Counted from the stretch's first letter, positions 1-9,099 are shown. The stretch is DNA of 33,280 bases from Aurantimonas aggregata (GCF_010500835.1 NZ_JAAAMJ010000028.1:1-33280); one strand, 5' to 3'. Program-made: numbers and translations. Notes: generated by a model not told the origin, from the letters alone.

Positions 1-173
1 TCAGAAACGGGCAGAAACGTCATGCGAACCCTTGGATCGCTCCAAGGACGGCGCCAGACTCGCGTCTCCGGATGATCCCCGCGGCAAAAACCACCGAAAG
101 CGGAGGGTTCTTGCGGGTGTCCAGCTGCGATGTCAAGGTTTGGGCGTGGTCGCCTTCGAGGCTGCGGAAGGTA

Positions 174-1010
174 TCACCTCTCGCGCAGTTCTTGGATCCC
201 GGTGGTTCTCGACGTCGACAATCCTGAGCTGTCGCCTTTGCCGACTGCCGCTAGGTCGGGCTTGCGAACTCGAGACGGGCTTATCCATGATGCGATGATA
301 CTCGCGAGTTGGGTCGGTGTTTCGAGGGGGATCATATGCCCAACCCCCTCGATGACGACGAGTTCGGACTGGGGAATGCCGGCGTTCAGCTCCTGTGATT
401 CAGTGACGCTGCGGACGCAATCGTCGGCGGATGCGATGATCAGCGTGGGGCACGCGATCTCGGCAATGCGATCCAGGTCGCCTTCACGGGGGTGAGCAGC
501 CTGCCGCAAGAAGACATCACCGCCTAGGCGCTTGGCTATATCGCTTACGCGCGTGACAAGCGGGTCCTCTCGGCGCCGCGTGGCATGAAGCGTGGCCAAA
601 ACCGACAAGCGACCCAAGCCGGAGTAGCCTTTCGTTTCCACCCGCTCCACCGACCGCGCCTTGCGATCCACCTCCGCCGGCGTGTCTGGCCGACCGGAGG
701 TTGCTATCAGGATGAGCGCCTGCACGCGATCTGGTGCCATCCGTGCGATCTCACGAGCGACATAGCCGCCCATGGAGAAGCCGATCAGGACGAAGCTCTC
801 CGGGGCATCCGAGAGCACGCCTGACGCCATCGCGCCGATCGTGTCGTAGCGGGTAAGGTCGCCGTAAAAGAGCCTGTGCCGGTCACCCAGCGCATCCGCT
901 AGATCGACCCAAAGCTCCGCGTCAAGCATGAAGCCGGGCAGCAGCAAGATGTTCAAACGGTCGCACTCCGGTAGACGGCCCTGCGGATCGCTGCGAGCTT
1001 CGTGAGCCAC
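174..1010 (-). CDS. alpha/beta hydrolase
   Basis: Soluble alpha/beta-hydrolase-fold enzyme of 278 residues; substrate unknown. The core starts with the beta-strand and oxyanion region LLLPGF (about residues 22-27). The nucleophile elbow is GFSMGG with Ser79, the acid is probably Asp196 or Asp197 (SADD), and His225 lies in GVGHMIP, so the triad appears complete. The start is GTG at 1010; no strong ribosome binding site is visible and the true start could be a little different. The last 30 or so residues are a polar tail beyond the usual fold end. It lies 54 bp downstream of the RND permease on the same strand, so it may be read from the same message, but nothing in it points to metal handling. 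Family call is firm, function is open. Confidence 0.85.
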   Translation of the reverse strand: MAHEARSDPQGRLPECDRLNILLLPGFMLDAELWVDLADALGDRHRLFYGDLTRYDTIGAMASGVLSDAPESFVLIGFSMGGYVAREIARMAPDRVQALILIATSGRPDTPAEVDRKARSVERVETKGYSGLGRLSVLATLHATRRREDPLVTRVSDIAKRLGGDVFLRQAAHPREGDLDRIAEIACPTLIIASADDCVRSVTESQELNAGIPQSELVVIEGVGHMIPLETPTQLASIIASWISPSRVRKPDLAAVGKGDSSGLSTSRTTGIQELRER

Positions 1011-1064
1011 CGGTCGCTCATGACGTGCAATGAGTCGCAGGCGGAAACAGGCGGGTCGTCCTGG

Positions 1065-4000
1065 TCACCTAGCTACATCCACAGGGTGCATCCGATCATG
1101 ATCCGCTCGTTCCTTCTGCTGACGGACGAGGACGTAAAGCACCGGCGTCAGCACCAGCCCGAACAGCGTTACACCAAGCATTCCGAACAGGACGGCGACG
1201 CCCATGGCCTGGCGCATCTCCGCCCCGGCCCCAGTTGCCAGCGCGAGGGGCACAACGCCGACGACGAAAGCGATCGACGTCATGAGGATAGGCCGTAGCC
1301 GGAGCTTTGCCGCCTCGAGAGCTGCCGCTATGGGATCAAGGCCCTCGTCCTCTCTTGTCTGGGCGAACTCCACGATTAGGATCGCGTTCTTCGCCGCCAG
1401 CCCGACCAGCACGATGAAGCCGATCTGAGTGAAGACGTTGTTGTCGCCGCCCGTCCACCAAACTCCCGCGACCGCGCTCAGAAGCGCCATCGGCGCAATC
1501 AGGAGCACCGCCAGCGGCAACGACCAGCTTCCGTACTGCGCCGCCAGGATAAGATAGGCGAGGAGAACGGCCAGGGGGAACACCCATAGCCCTGCATGGC
1601 CCGCAAGCTTCTCCTGCAAAGCAAGATCCGTCCACTCGAACCCCATGCCTTCAGGCAGCGTCTCCGCGGCGAGCCGCTCCATCGCCGCGACCGCCTCGCC
1701 CGAGCTGAACCCGGGCGCCGGGCCGCCGCTGACGTCGGCCGAGGGGTAGCCGTTGTAGCGAATGACCCGGTCGGGACCGGATCCCGCGCCGGCGGTGACG
1801 AGGGACGACAGCGGGACCATCCCACCACGCTCGTTTCGGACGTGGATGCGAGCGAGCGCGCCGGAGTCCATCCGATGCTCCGCGTCGGCCTGGATGTTGA
1901 CGCGGTAGGTCCGGCCAAACTTGTTGAAGTCGTTCACGTAGAATGAGCCGAGATAGACCTGGAGCGCCTCGTAGACGGAAGCCACAGACACGCCCTGCGC
2001 CTTCGCCTTCTCGCGGTCGACATGGACGTCGATCTCCGGGGCGTTGATCTCGAAGCTGGTCATCAGCCCGGTTATGCCGGGGGTCTGCCCAGCCTTGGCC
2101 ATCAGCTCCTGCGTCGCCGCGTAAAGCGCCTCGTAGCCCAATCCCGCCCGGTCCTCGACCAGCATCTTGAAGCCGCCGACCGCGCCGATCCCAGGAACGG
2201 GCGGCGGCGGAAAGAAGCCGACGAAGCCGTCGCGGACGGCTCCGAGCTTGCCTTGCAGCCGTCCCGCGATCGCGCCCGCCGCCATCTCCGGTTCGGCCCG
2301 CTCCTCGAACGGGTCGAGCATCGCGAACAGGACCGCGGCATTCGGCATGTTGACGAAGCCGTTGATGGACAGTCCGGGGAAGGCGACGACACTCTCCACA
2401 CCGGGCTCCGAGAGCGCGATTTCGGACACCCGCCGCGCCACGTCCTCCGTCCGCTCGAGCGAGGCGCCGGGCGGGAGTTGAGCAATGCCGACGAGGAAGT
2501 ACTTGTCCTGGATCGGCACGAAGCCCGTCGGCACGCTCGTGAACCCCACGTAGGCAAGGCCGACGAGTCCGCCGTAGACGATCAGCACGAGCGCGCTGGC
2601 GCGGATCGCCCGGCGCGTCACCCCGACATAGCCGTTCGAGGCCGCCTCGAAGCCCTGGTTAAAGATCTGGAAGAACCAACCGAAGAGACGGTCGATGATC
2701 CGGGTGAGGAGGTCGCGTCTGGCACCGTGCGGGCGCAGGAGGATCGCGGCAAGCGCAGGGCTGAGCGTCAGCGAGTTCACCGCGGACAGGATCGTTGAGA
2801 TGGCGATTGTCAGCGCAAACTGGCTGTAGAACTGCCCCGTCAGGCCGGAGAGGAACGCCGTCGGTACGAATACCGCCGTTAGCACCGAAGTGATCGCGAT
2901 GATCGGGCCTGTGACCTCGCTCATCGCCTTGCGCGCGGCTTCCTTCGGCGTCGAGCCGAGACTGAGGTGACGCTCGACGTTTTCCACCACCACGATCGCG
3001 TCGTCGACCACGATGCCGATCGAGAGCACCAAACCGAACAGCGAGAGCGTGTTGAGCGAGAAGCCGAGGAGGTGCATCACCGCCAAGGTGCCAATCAGCG
3101 ACACTGGCACCGCGACGAGTGGGATCACAGAGGCCCGCCAGGTCTGGAGGAAGAGGACGACGACCAGCACCACGAGGAGGGTCGCCTCGAGGAGCGTCGC
3201 CACAACGTTCTCTATGGAGGCGCTCACGAATTGAGACGGATCGTAGGCGATCCGGTACTCGAGTCCGGCCGGGAACGTCTCCTGCAAGGCTGCCATCTTC
3301 GTGCGAACGGCGCTTGCAGTTTCTAGCGCGTTCCCGCCGGGGTTCTGGATGATCTGGATTGCGACGGCGGGCTTGCCGTCGAGTAGGCTTCGTAACGCGT
3401 ACGCGTCGGCGCCGAGCTCCACGCGAGCGATGGAGCCGAGCCGCGTCACCTGTCCCTCCGCGCCGGTGCGAACGATAATGTTGCGGAACGCCTCCTCGTC
3501 GGCAAGGCGTCCGGCGGCGCTTACGGTGACCTGTAACGGCGAGCTGGAGTCTGGAGCTTGGCCAAGGGAGCCTCCGGCCACCTCCACGTTCTGCTCTCTA
3601 ATCGCGGCGACCACGTCGCTCGGCGTGAGGCCGCGGGCAGCTACCTTGGTCGGATCTAGCCAGACGCGCATGCTGTACTCGCCCGCGCCCCAGACCAGCG
3701 CGTCGCCGACGCCGGCCAAGCGCCGCAGTTCGTCCCGGACCTGGAGATGAGCGAAGTTGGAAAGGTAGAGCGGGTCGTAGCGCCCCTCCGGCGACAGAAG
3801 GTGCACCACCATGAGGATGTCGGGCGACGTCATCTCCGTCACCACTCCGAGTCGCTGGACGATCTCCGGCAGCCGGGGGACGGCGCGCGACACGCGGTTC
3901 TGCACCTGGACCTGCGCGATGTCGGGGTCGACGCCCTGCTCGAAGGTGAGTGTCAGGGCAAGCCGCCCGTCAGTCGTTGCTTGAGACGACATGTAGAGCA

Positions 4001-4229
4001 TGCCGTCGGTGCCGTTGACCTCTTGCTCGATGGGCACGGCCACGGTCTCGGCGATCACCTTGGGGCTTGCCCCCGGATAGGCCGCCCTGACCACGACGGT
4101 GGGCGGCGTAACGGCGGGATATTCGCTCAGGGGAAGCTGGAGGAGGCTCAAACCCCCTGCGATGAGGATCAGGAGGGACAGGACTGCCGCAACGATCGGG
4201 CGGTCGATGAAGAAGTGTGCGATTTTCAC
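1065..4229 (-). CDS. RND efflux permease, HAE1 (AcrB/MexF-like) type
   Basis: Inner-membrane proton-driven pump subunit of a tripartite efflux system, 1054 residues, full length for the family. It has the N-terminal FFIDRP start, two repeats of large periplasmic loops and twelve expected helices, and the TM4 motif VVDDAIVVVENVE around residue 405 with the paired Asp residues of the proton relay. The sequence is of the drug-exporting HAE1 type rather than the heavy-metal CusA type, judged by overall motifs; I see no Met-rich funnel that would argue for metal. The start is GTG and overlaps the stop of the upstream membrane fusion protein in GTGA, indicating translational coupling. No outer-membrane factor gene is present, so it probably borrows a TolC-like channel. 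The operon promoter resembles a CueR site, which is unusual for such a pump. Confidence 0.95.
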   Translation of the reverse strand: MKIAHFFIDRPIVAAVLSLLILIAGGLSLLQLPLSEYPAVTPPTVVVRAAYPGASPKVIAETVAVPIEQEVNGTDGMLYMSSQATTDGRLALTLTFEQGVDPDIAQVQVQNRVSRAVPRLPEIVQRLGVVTEMTSPDILMVVHLLSPEGRYDPLYLSNFAHLQVRDELRRLAGVGDALVWGAGEYSMRVWLDPTKVAARGLTPSDVVAAIREQNVEVAGGSLGQAPDSSSPLQVTVSAAGRLADEEAFRNIIVRTGAEGQVTRLGSIARVELGADAYALRSLLDGKPAVAIQIIQNPGGNALETASAVRTKMAALQETFPAGLEYRIAYDPSQFVSASIENVVATLLEATLLVVLVVVLFLQTWRASVIPLVAVPVSLIGTLAVMHLLGFSLNTLSLFGLVLSIGIVVDDAIVVVENVERHLSLGSTPKEAARKAMSEVTGPIIAITSVLTAVFVPTAFLSGLTGQFYSQFALTIAISTILSAVNSLTLSPALAAILLRPHGARRDLLTRIIDRLFGWFFQIFNQGFEAASNGYVGVTRRAIRASALVLIVYGGLVGLAYVGFTSVPTGFVPIQDKYFLVGIAQLPPGASLERTEDVARRVSEIALSEPGVESVVAFPGLSINGFVNMPNAAVLFAMLDPFEERAEPEMAAGAIAGRLQGKLGAVRDGFVGFFPPPPVPGIGAVGGFKMLVEDRAGLGYEALYAATQELMAKAGQTPGITGLMTSFEINAPEIDVHVDREKAKAQGVSVASVYEALQVYLGSFYVNDFNKFGRTYRVNIQADAEHRMDSGALARIHVRNERGGMVPLSSLVTAGAGSGPDRVIRYNGYPSADVSGGPAPGFSSGEAVAAMERLAAETLPEGMGFEWTDLALQEKLAGHAGLWVFPLAVLLAYLILAAQYGSWSLPLAVLLIAPMALLSAVAGVWWTGGDNNVFTQIGFIVLVGLAAKNAILIVEFAQTREDEGLDPIAAALEAAKLRLRPILMTSIAFVVGVVPLALATGAGAEMRQAMGVAVLFGMLGVTLFGLVLTPVLYVLVRQQKERADHDRMHPVDVAR

Positions 4230-5404
4230 CGGTCCGTCCTTTTCTCGGCCCCGACCGATGCCACCGCATACGGCACGGGCACGACCTGCATTCCCGGCCG
4301 AGCCAGCCCCTTCATCATGATCTCCTCGCCGGGCTTCAGGCCTGCGGTGACGATCCGCATGTCGCCGACGGCTTGGCCGAGCTCGACTGCGCGGTATTCA
4401 AGCGTGTTCTTCTCCCCGAGGACGAGGACGAAGCGCTGGTCCTGGCTGGTACCGACGGCGCTCTCGTCCACGAGGACAGTCCGTTGCGGCTCCCCGAGGG
4501 AGATCTGCACGCGGGCAAAGAAGCCCGGCGCAAGGCGTCCGTCGGGGTTGGGTAGCGCTGCACGCGCCTTGACAGTCCCGGTGGTCGGGTCGACGCGGTT
4601 GTCGATAAAGTCCACCATACCCTCGTGGAGGATGCCTTCCTCGCCCATCAGGCCGACGGCGACCTTAAGGGCACCCCGTCCGGTCTCGGGAAGTGGCGAC
4701 CTCCCCGCCAGGAACTTCAGGTACGTGCCCTCGTCGACGTCGAAGGAGACATGGATCGGATCGACCGAAGCGATCCGGGCGAGCGGAGTCGCGCTGCCGT
4801 CGCCGGCCGCGACGTAGTTGCCGCGCGTGAGGCTCGCCCGGCCGATACGCCCCGAAATCGGAGCGGCGATCTCGGTGAAGGACAGGTCGAGCTCAGCCGC
4901 CAGGACAGCCGCTCTCGCCGCTTCGGCCTGGGCGACAAGGGTCTCGCTTTCGGCCTGCGCCTCGTCGAATGCCTCGCGGGAGACGATGGCGCGCTCCACG
5001 AGCTGGGATGTCCGGCCGAGGGTCGCCTGGGCGGCCGCAAGCCGGGCCTGCGTCTCCGCAACCCGGGCCTTCGCCTGGGTGAGAGCGATCTCGTAGGGGC
5101 GTGGATCGATCCGGAACAGGAGATCGCCTTCCTCCACGAGCGCGCCATCCCGGAACGCCACCTCGTCGAGGGCTCCGGCGACCCGCGCCCGAAGCTCGAC
5201 CGTCTCGCGCGCTTCGATCCGGCCTAGGAACTCGGCGGTCTCCGCGATCCTTCGGGTCTCGACCTGCGCTATCTCGACCTCCGGCGCGGGAGGTGCGGCC
5301 TGGGCCGTCGCTGGCGATGTCTTCTCGGGCAAAAAGTTCGGCGACATCGCCACGGCGATGGCCGCCACGCCCGCCGCAGCTAACGTTGAGAATGCTCTTG
5401 CCAT
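4226..5404 (-). CDS. RND efflux membrane fusion protein (HlyD/AcrA-like)
   Basis: Periplasmic adaptor of the RND pump encoded just downstream; 392 residues with this start. The N-terminus has a hydrophobic segment (AAAGVAAIAVAM) acting as a signal or anchor, with no lipobox cysteine. Next come a barrel-sandwich half (FLGRIEARETVELRARV), a long alpha hairpin with heptads (about residues 90-170), the second lipoyl half (APISGRIGRASLTRG) and the beta-barrel and membrane-proximal domains (VDFIDNRVDPTTGT). An in-frame start at 5455 exists, but ATG 5404 is preferred because it has GTGAGG about eight bases upstream and begins directly with the signal segment. It is the first gene of the operon, about 60 bases from the CueR-like promoter at 5462-5492. 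Confidence 0.93.
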   Translation of the reverse strand: MARAFSTLAAAGVAAIAVAMSPNFLPEKTSPATAQAAPPAPEVEIAQVETRRIAETAEFLGRIEARETVELRARVAGALDEVAFRDGALVEEGDLLFRIDPRPYEIALTQAKARVAETQARLAAAQATLGRTSQLVERAIVSREAFDEAQAESETLVAQAEAARAAVLAAELDLSFTEIAAPISGRIGRASLTRGNYVAAGDGSATPLARIASVDPIHVSFDVDEGTYLKFLAGRSPLPETGRGALKVAVGLMGEEGILHEGMVDFIDNRVDPTTGTVKARAALPNPDGRLAPGFFARVQISLGEPQRTVLVDESAVGTSQDQRFVLVLGEKNTLEYRAVELGQAVGDMRIVTAGLKPGEEIMMKGLARPGMQVVPVPYAVASVGAEKRTDR

Positions 5405-5461
5405 GATCCGTACCTCACAAGATGGGCGCCTTCGAACGGTCGAGCGTGGCGTCATTTCAAA

Positions 5462-5492
5462 AAGGTGCGGCTTCCAATGATTGGAGGGTCAA
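5462..5492 (-). promoter_or_regulatory. CueR-type promoter/operator for the RND operon
   Basis: Read leftward: -35 TTGACC (5487-5492), a 19-bp spacer carrying the dyad CTCCAAT-C-ATTGGAAG, then a -10-like CACCTT (5462-5467). A 19-bp spacer with a dyad between the boxes is the hallmark of promoters untwisted by MerR-family activators. The element is nearly the same as three others in the window. It lies 58 bp ahead of the adaptor gene start. Confidence 0.8.
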
Positions 5493-5817
5493 GAGCCTGG
5501 CCGAAGATATTTCGGTATCCCTCAGCCGGGTGGGGTGATGAATTCATGTTCTGACGGACTTGGCCTAATGAGGTAATGCTGTAACAACATTGGACATTCA
5601 GGAGATCTCGAATTGAGATTCAGATATTAGGATATTTTTCCAATAAAATTGCGGATCCGAGGCATTGATACGACCGCATCCTCGCGGAGGAGGGGGTCCA
5701 ATATTAGAAATTTGCCGCCTTAGTGATTGTCAATATTAGATTTTCTAGACACTTTCCGTCAATAACGCCCCACGCCATCAATCGGAGGCATTCGAGACTG
5801 ATGCATCGCGACCCCCC
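5493..5817. other. AT-rich divergent intergenic spacer
   Basis: About 325 bases between the two divergent CueR-like promoters, clearly more AT-rich than the surroundings. I see no convincing gene. Visible structure: a small palindrome CCGAA-gatat-TTCGG at 5501-5515, and the word AATATTAGA appearing twice (about 5700 and 5731). It may hold upstream activator sites, or be a remnant of inserted DNA. Confidence 0.5.
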
Positions 5818-5848
5818 TTGACTCTCCAATGATGGGAGGGTGCAGAAG
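5818..5848 (+). promoter_or_regulatory. CueR-type promoter/operator for cueR
   Basis: -35 TTGACT (5818-5823), 19-bp spacer with the dyad CTCCAAT-G-ATGGGAG, and a weak -10 CAGAAG (5843-5848). It lies 38 bp ahead of the MerR-family gene it should control, so the regulator is probably autoregulated. Confidence 0.75.
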
Positions 5849-5886
5849 AGATCCAGACCATCTCTGGACACGAATGGAGCCGTCCG

Positions 5887-6339
5887 ATGAATATTGGCGA
5901 AGCCTCTACGGCAACAGGCGTCTCGGTGAAGATGCTGCGGTACTACGAAGAGATCGGTCTCGTCCGCCCGGCCCTGAGGGCCCATTCGGGCTACCGTGTC
6001 TACTCGGAGAAGAACATCGCGATGCTGCGCTTTGTGCGCCGGGCACGCGATCTTGGCTTCCAGGTTAAACAGATCGTCGCCCTCCTGGATCTTTGGCAGA
6101 ATGGCAGCCGTGCCAGCGCCGATGTGAAGTCACTCGCGCTTGACCATGTCCGCGAACTTGAGCAGCGTCGCCGCGAGCTCGATGAGATGATCGGCACTCT
6201 CGTGCATCTTGCGGATCACTGCCACGGCGACGAGCGGCCCGATTGCCCGATTCTCACAGGCCTCAGCGCCCAGGACGAGACGCCGCCGAAGGCGATGAAA
6301 AAGAAGGCTCCGCGTCGGAGCTTCGCTGCCGTCGGCTGA
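5887..6339 (+). CDS. cueR: CueR-type MerR transcriptional regulator (Cu+/Ag+)
   Basis: Cytoplasmic copper(I)-sensing activator, 150 residues. The N-terminal winged HTH (MNIGEAS...MLRYYEEIGLV, residues 1-70) is followed by the dimerisation helix and the metal loop HCHGDERPDCPI. Ser77, Cys112 and Cys120 fall at the same positions as the residues that define monovalent-metal sensing in E. coli CueR, so Cu+, Ag+ or Au+ is the expected effector rather than Zn or Hg. The tail is lysine/arginine rich (KKKAPRR). It is preceded by its own CueR-like promoter and likely controls the four similar sites in the window. ATG 5887 is chosen because it begins the conserved HTH directly. A second, broken copy of the family is at 18971-19310. 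Confidence 0.93.
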   Translation: MNIGEASTATGVSVKMLRYYEEIGLVRPALRAHSGYRVYSEKNIAMLRFVRRARDLGFQVKQIVALLDLWQNGSRASADVKSLALDHVRELEQRRRELDEMIGTLVHLADHCHGDERPDCPILTGLSAQDETPPKAMKKKAPRRSFAAVG

Positions 6340-6474
6340 CGTCGACCGGACGACACGTTGGCAGGGCGCTAGCTCTCGGCAGCGCTTTCACTGATGCCGA
6401 CGAAGAGGTCAGCATGATCGGCCTGAGCTAGAAGAGACCGCAGTTCGTGCCACCGACGGTACCATAAGGATGAA

Positions 6475-6520
6475 AAAGGCGGAGTGCCGAGACGATGCAG
6501 CCTCGCGACACTCCGCCTTT
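6475..6520. terminator. bidirectional hairpin terminator
   Basis: Perfect 12-bp inverted repeat: AAAGGCGGAGTG (6475-6486) and CACTCCGCCTTT (6509-6520), with a 22-base loop. A-run before and T-run after make it usable on both strands. It sits between the convergent cueR (rightward) and reductase (leftward) genes, just where a shared terminator is expected. Confidence 0.8.
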
Positions 6521-6528
6521 CCCGTGTT

Positions 6529-7560
6529 CTAGTCGGCTGCTGCAATCTCAACTGAGCGAGGCGCGGTCGTCGGCGTAAAGAACACGTCGGCGTGTAGATC
6601 TTCCCGCTGCAGACCCCGTGCGAGAACAACCTCGGTCAAGGCGTCGATCATGGCAGGCGGGCCGGCCGTGTAGCACTTCCATCCGTCAAAGGCCTGCAGG
6701 TCGGCGTGCACCACGGTGTGCAGGAAGCCCGTTCGCCGGTCGGTCGGTGCGGACGGAGCGGATAGGACGGGCGTCACGGTCATGTCGCCGTGCTGCGCGG
6801 CGAGCCTGGCCAGGCGATCGAGGCCGTAGAGGTCGCGCTCGTCTCGTCCACCGATATAGACACGGATCGGCTGCCGCATGCCCTGCGCGACGGCGCTCTC
6901 GAGGATCGAGAGGATGGGCGCGAGGCCCGACCCGCCTGCTACGGCGAGGATCGGCCCGGTGTGCCCCGCCCGAAGGTTCGCGGCGCCGCGCGGACCCGTC
7001 AGCCAAACCCGGTCGCCGGTCTGGAGGCGATCGTGGATGGCACCCGAGGTTCGCCCACCTGGAACGCGGCGGACATGAAACTCCACTACCTCCGCGCCCG
7101 GCGCGTTTGCCATAGAGTAATCGCGGGAGGTCTCACCGGGCAGTTCCAGTGTGGCGTACTGGCCGGGCGCGAATTGCAGCGGCGGGCTGCCGCCCTTCAG
7201 GCGCAGACGCAGGATATCATGTGTAAGTAGCTCTGTACCCACGACCTCGGCCTCAATCGAGCGGACCGGATGTCTTGCCGTGTCCTCATCCTCCAGCCAC
7301 GCCACGCTCGCGCTTCCCTTGGGCACGGCGCGGCAGGCGAGGATCAGGCCTGCGTCCCGTTCCGCGGGGGTCAGCGCGAACCTTGAGTGGTCCAGGAGGT
7401 CGACATCGCCGCTGGCGCGGCGTGACTTGCAGATTCCGCAGCGGCCGGACTTGCAGCCGTGCGGGTAGTCTATCCCCTCGGCTAGAGCGGCTGACAGGAT
7501 TGTTTCACCGTCCGGCACCCTGATGGTCCGGCCGATGTTGAGAAGGGTGACGTCAGGCAT
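6529..7560 (-). CDS. 2Fe-2S ferredoxin / FAD / NAD(P) oxidoreductase
   Basis: Three-domain electron-transfer flavoprotein of 343 residues, of the BenC/phenol hydroxylase reductase type. The N-terminal plant-type ferredoxin has Cys36, Cys41, Cys44 (C-x4-C-x2-C) and Cys76. The FAD domain has RDYSMAN (146-152). The NAD(P) domain has GGSGLAP (209-215) and the terminal YTAGPP (297-302). It would pass electrons from NAD(P)H through FAD and the iron-sulphur cluster to an unknown acceptor. A longer frame reaches 7818 but overlaps the MFS gene with a low-complexity sequence; ATG 7560 has GGAG upstream and starts the ferredoxin fold. It overlaps the MFS stop by 8 bp and is the last gene of the CopA operon. 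No oxygenase is nearby, so a role in metal or oxidative stress reduction is inferred from context. Confidence 0.92.
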   Translation of the reverse strand: MPDVTLLNIGRTIRVPDGETILSAALAEGIDYPHGCKSGRCGICKSRRASGDVDLLDHSRFALTPAERDAGLILACRAVPKGSASVAWLEDEDTARHPVRSIEAEVVGTELLTHDILRLRLKGGSPPLQFAPGQYATLELPGETSRDYSMANAPGAEVVEFHVRRVPGGRTSGAIHDRLQTGDRVWLTGPRGAANLRAGHTGPILAVAGGSGLAPILSILESAVAQGMRQPIRVYIGGRDERDLYGLDRLARLAAQHGDMTVTPVLSAPSAPTDRRTGFLHTVVHADLQAFDGWKCYTAGPPAMIDALTEVVLARGLQREDLHADVFFTPTTAPRSVEIAAAD

Positions 7561-8851
7561 TCCGGGATACTCCGTTGCGGGAAAGATTGCAGGAAGGGGC
7601 ACAGGTGACGATGCCGGCACCGCTGGCGGCGGCACAGACGCAGAGCGTTTCGGTGACGGAAGCAGCGGCAACGGAAGGGACGCGGCGCAGGACGGCAAAC
7701 GAAATCGCCGCCGAAAGAAGCGGCGCGACGAAGGCAAGCGCCAGCGCCGGACCCACTCCGACTTCGGCCTGCAGGGCGCCGATGCCGAAATACATGAGGC
7801 CAGCAAGTGCCGAGCCAAGCCCGAAGACCATCCCGGAGGCCGTCGCGCCCGAGTGTGGCGCGAGATCCTGCGCCGCGACTACCAGGATCGGCGTGGCGGC
7901 ATAGCTAAGCGCGCCAGCCGCGCCGAGCACGATGGCATAGCCTGTCTCATCCGGCGCCAACCACAACAGCGCGAGGAAGGCCGGAACGCTGCCGGTCAGG
8001 ACGGCAGCCAGCAACCGCGTTCGGGAAAACCTGGCTGCGAGAAGACCGACGCCGATGCCGCCGATTGCTGCGGCCAGCGAAAATGTGGTGAGGGTGCCTG
8101 CGATTGCGGGGTGCGTGTCCGGCAGGCCGTGGCGCTCCATCAGGAACAGGGGAAGCCCGTTGAGGACAGCTATCGCGGGAAGAAAAGCGAAAGCGGCGGC
8201 CAGCGTCACCAGACCAACCGGACCGAAGACGAGCCTCCAGTCAAAGCGCGCTTTCGTCGACGCGGGGCGGGAGGTGCTTTCGAGCGGAACGAGCGCCATG
8301 ATCGTCGCCGCGGCAACAATGCCGGGCAGAACAAGGACGAGGGGCAGCGCGGGCCCCGCATGGTGGCGTGCAACTGCCAGCAGCGTCGGGCCTGCTGCAT
8401 AGCCGAGCATGCCGCCGGCGGCAAAAAGAGCGACCGCCAGTTCCGGCCTGGAAGTGCCTTGGCGCACCAGCATGGAACCTGCGGGATGGATCGCCGCCGA
8501 GCCGAAACCAGCCACCGCGACTAGGGCAAAGAGGAGCGGCACGCTCGGCACCAAGGCCAGAAGGCTGAGCAGCACTGCGCTGAAGAGCACGCTTACGGCG
8601 GTGACGTACGCCTCGCCGAACCGGTCCGAGAGCTTCCCGAGGAAGGGGCCGGGAAGTGAGGCCGACAGTGCGAAGATCGCGACCAGGCCCGCGAGTGTCG
8701 TCCCGTCCAGCCCGAGCTGGAGATGGAACATCGGTAGCAGCGCGGGAAGGAAGGCGGTGTAGGCGTCGTTGACCACATGGCCCAACGTGCCAAGGACAAG
8801 GGGCGTGCGTGCGCTACGGGGCCGCGGCGGAGCAAGGGTCAGATTGGCCAT
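7553..8851 (-). CDS. MFS transporter, fosmidomycin-resistance (Fsr)-like
   Basis: Inner-membrane major facilitator exporter, 432 residues, twelve helices expected. The opening LGHVVNDAYTAFLPALLPMF resembles the Fsr branch, and the cytoplasmic loop GKLSDRFGEAYVT matches the MFS GxLaDRxG motif. Substrate cannot be read from the sequence. A longer frame to 9184 overlaps the glutaredoxin gene in another frame and is rejected; ATG 8851 follows a GAGGT sequence. The start overlaps the glutaredoxin stop by 13 bp and its stop overlaps the reductase start by 8 bp, so these three are translated as a coupled set under the copper promoter of copA. Confidence 0.9.
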   Translation of the reverse strand: MANLTLAPPRPRSARTPLVLGTLGHVVNDAYTAFLPALLPMFHLQLGLDGTTLAGLVAIFALSASLPGPFLGKLSDRFGEAYVTAVSVLFSAVLLSLLALVPSVPLLFALVAVAGFGSAAIHPAGSMLVRQGTSRPELAVALFAAGGMLGYAAGPTLLAVARHHAGPALPLVLVLPGIVAAATIMALVPLESTSRPASTKARFDWRLVFGPVGLVTLAAAFAFLPAIAVLNGLPLFLMERHGLPDTHPAIAGTLTTFSLAAAIGGIGVGLLAARFSRTRLLAAVLTGSVPAFLALLWLAPDETGYAIVLGAAGALSYAATPILVVAAQDLAPHSGATASGMVFGLGSALAGLMYFGIGALQAEVGVGPALALAFVAPLLSAAISFAVLRRVPSVAAASVTETLCVCAAASGAGIVTCAPSCNLSRNGVSRNA

Positions 8852-9099
8852 ATCCCGACCTCCCTCAGACGTGCCTCGATCCGGGGCTTCTGGTCCGCAA
8901 AGGTGCCGTAGGCGAACCAGTCGCCGATCACGGTAATTGGGGCGACGCGCACGCCGTAACGGCGCTTGGCCTCGTCCATGACTCCCAGATCGGTGAGGTC
9001 GCGTTCGGCATAGGCAATGCCGATCCGGCCCAGCCAGGCCTTGAGGTTGCCGCAATCGGGGCAGGTCGGCGTGGAATAGACGGTGACGGTGATAGTCAT
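8839..9099 (-). CDS. glutaredoxin-family protein
   Basis: Small cytoplasmic thioredoxin-fold protein, 86 residues. The active site is TCPDC (CPDC rather than the classical CPYC) right after the first strand VTVYSTP; the cis-proline region is VAPITVIGDWFAYGTF. Probably a NrdH/Grx-like thiol reductase, or a Cu(I) thiol buffer. ATG 9099 has AAGGAA about 8 bases upstream; a longer in-frame start at 9165 lacks this. It follows copA by 71 bp and overlaps the MFS gene. Its place in a copper operon suggests repair of copper-oxidised thiols or glutathione-linked copper handling, which is inference. Confidence 0.88.
   Translation of the reverse strand: MTITVTVYSTPTCPDCGNLKAWLGRIGIAYAERDLTDLGVMDEAKRRYGVRVAPITVIGDWFAYGTFADQKPRIEARLREVGIWPI

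Noticed and set aside
1-173. Open frames at the left edge, including a leftward frame ending near 18-50
   Set aside because: No start, ribosome binding site or recognisable motif; GC-rich DNA gives such frames by chance.
7561-7818. N-terminal extension of the ferredoxin reductase
   Set aside because: It overlaps the MFS coding end, is Arg/Pro/Ser low-complexity, and ATG 7560 has a ribosome binding site and starts the ferredoxin fold.
7523-8524. 333-codon rightward frame opposite the MFS gene
   Set aside because: Charged low-complexity shadow of an evident membrane protein gene.
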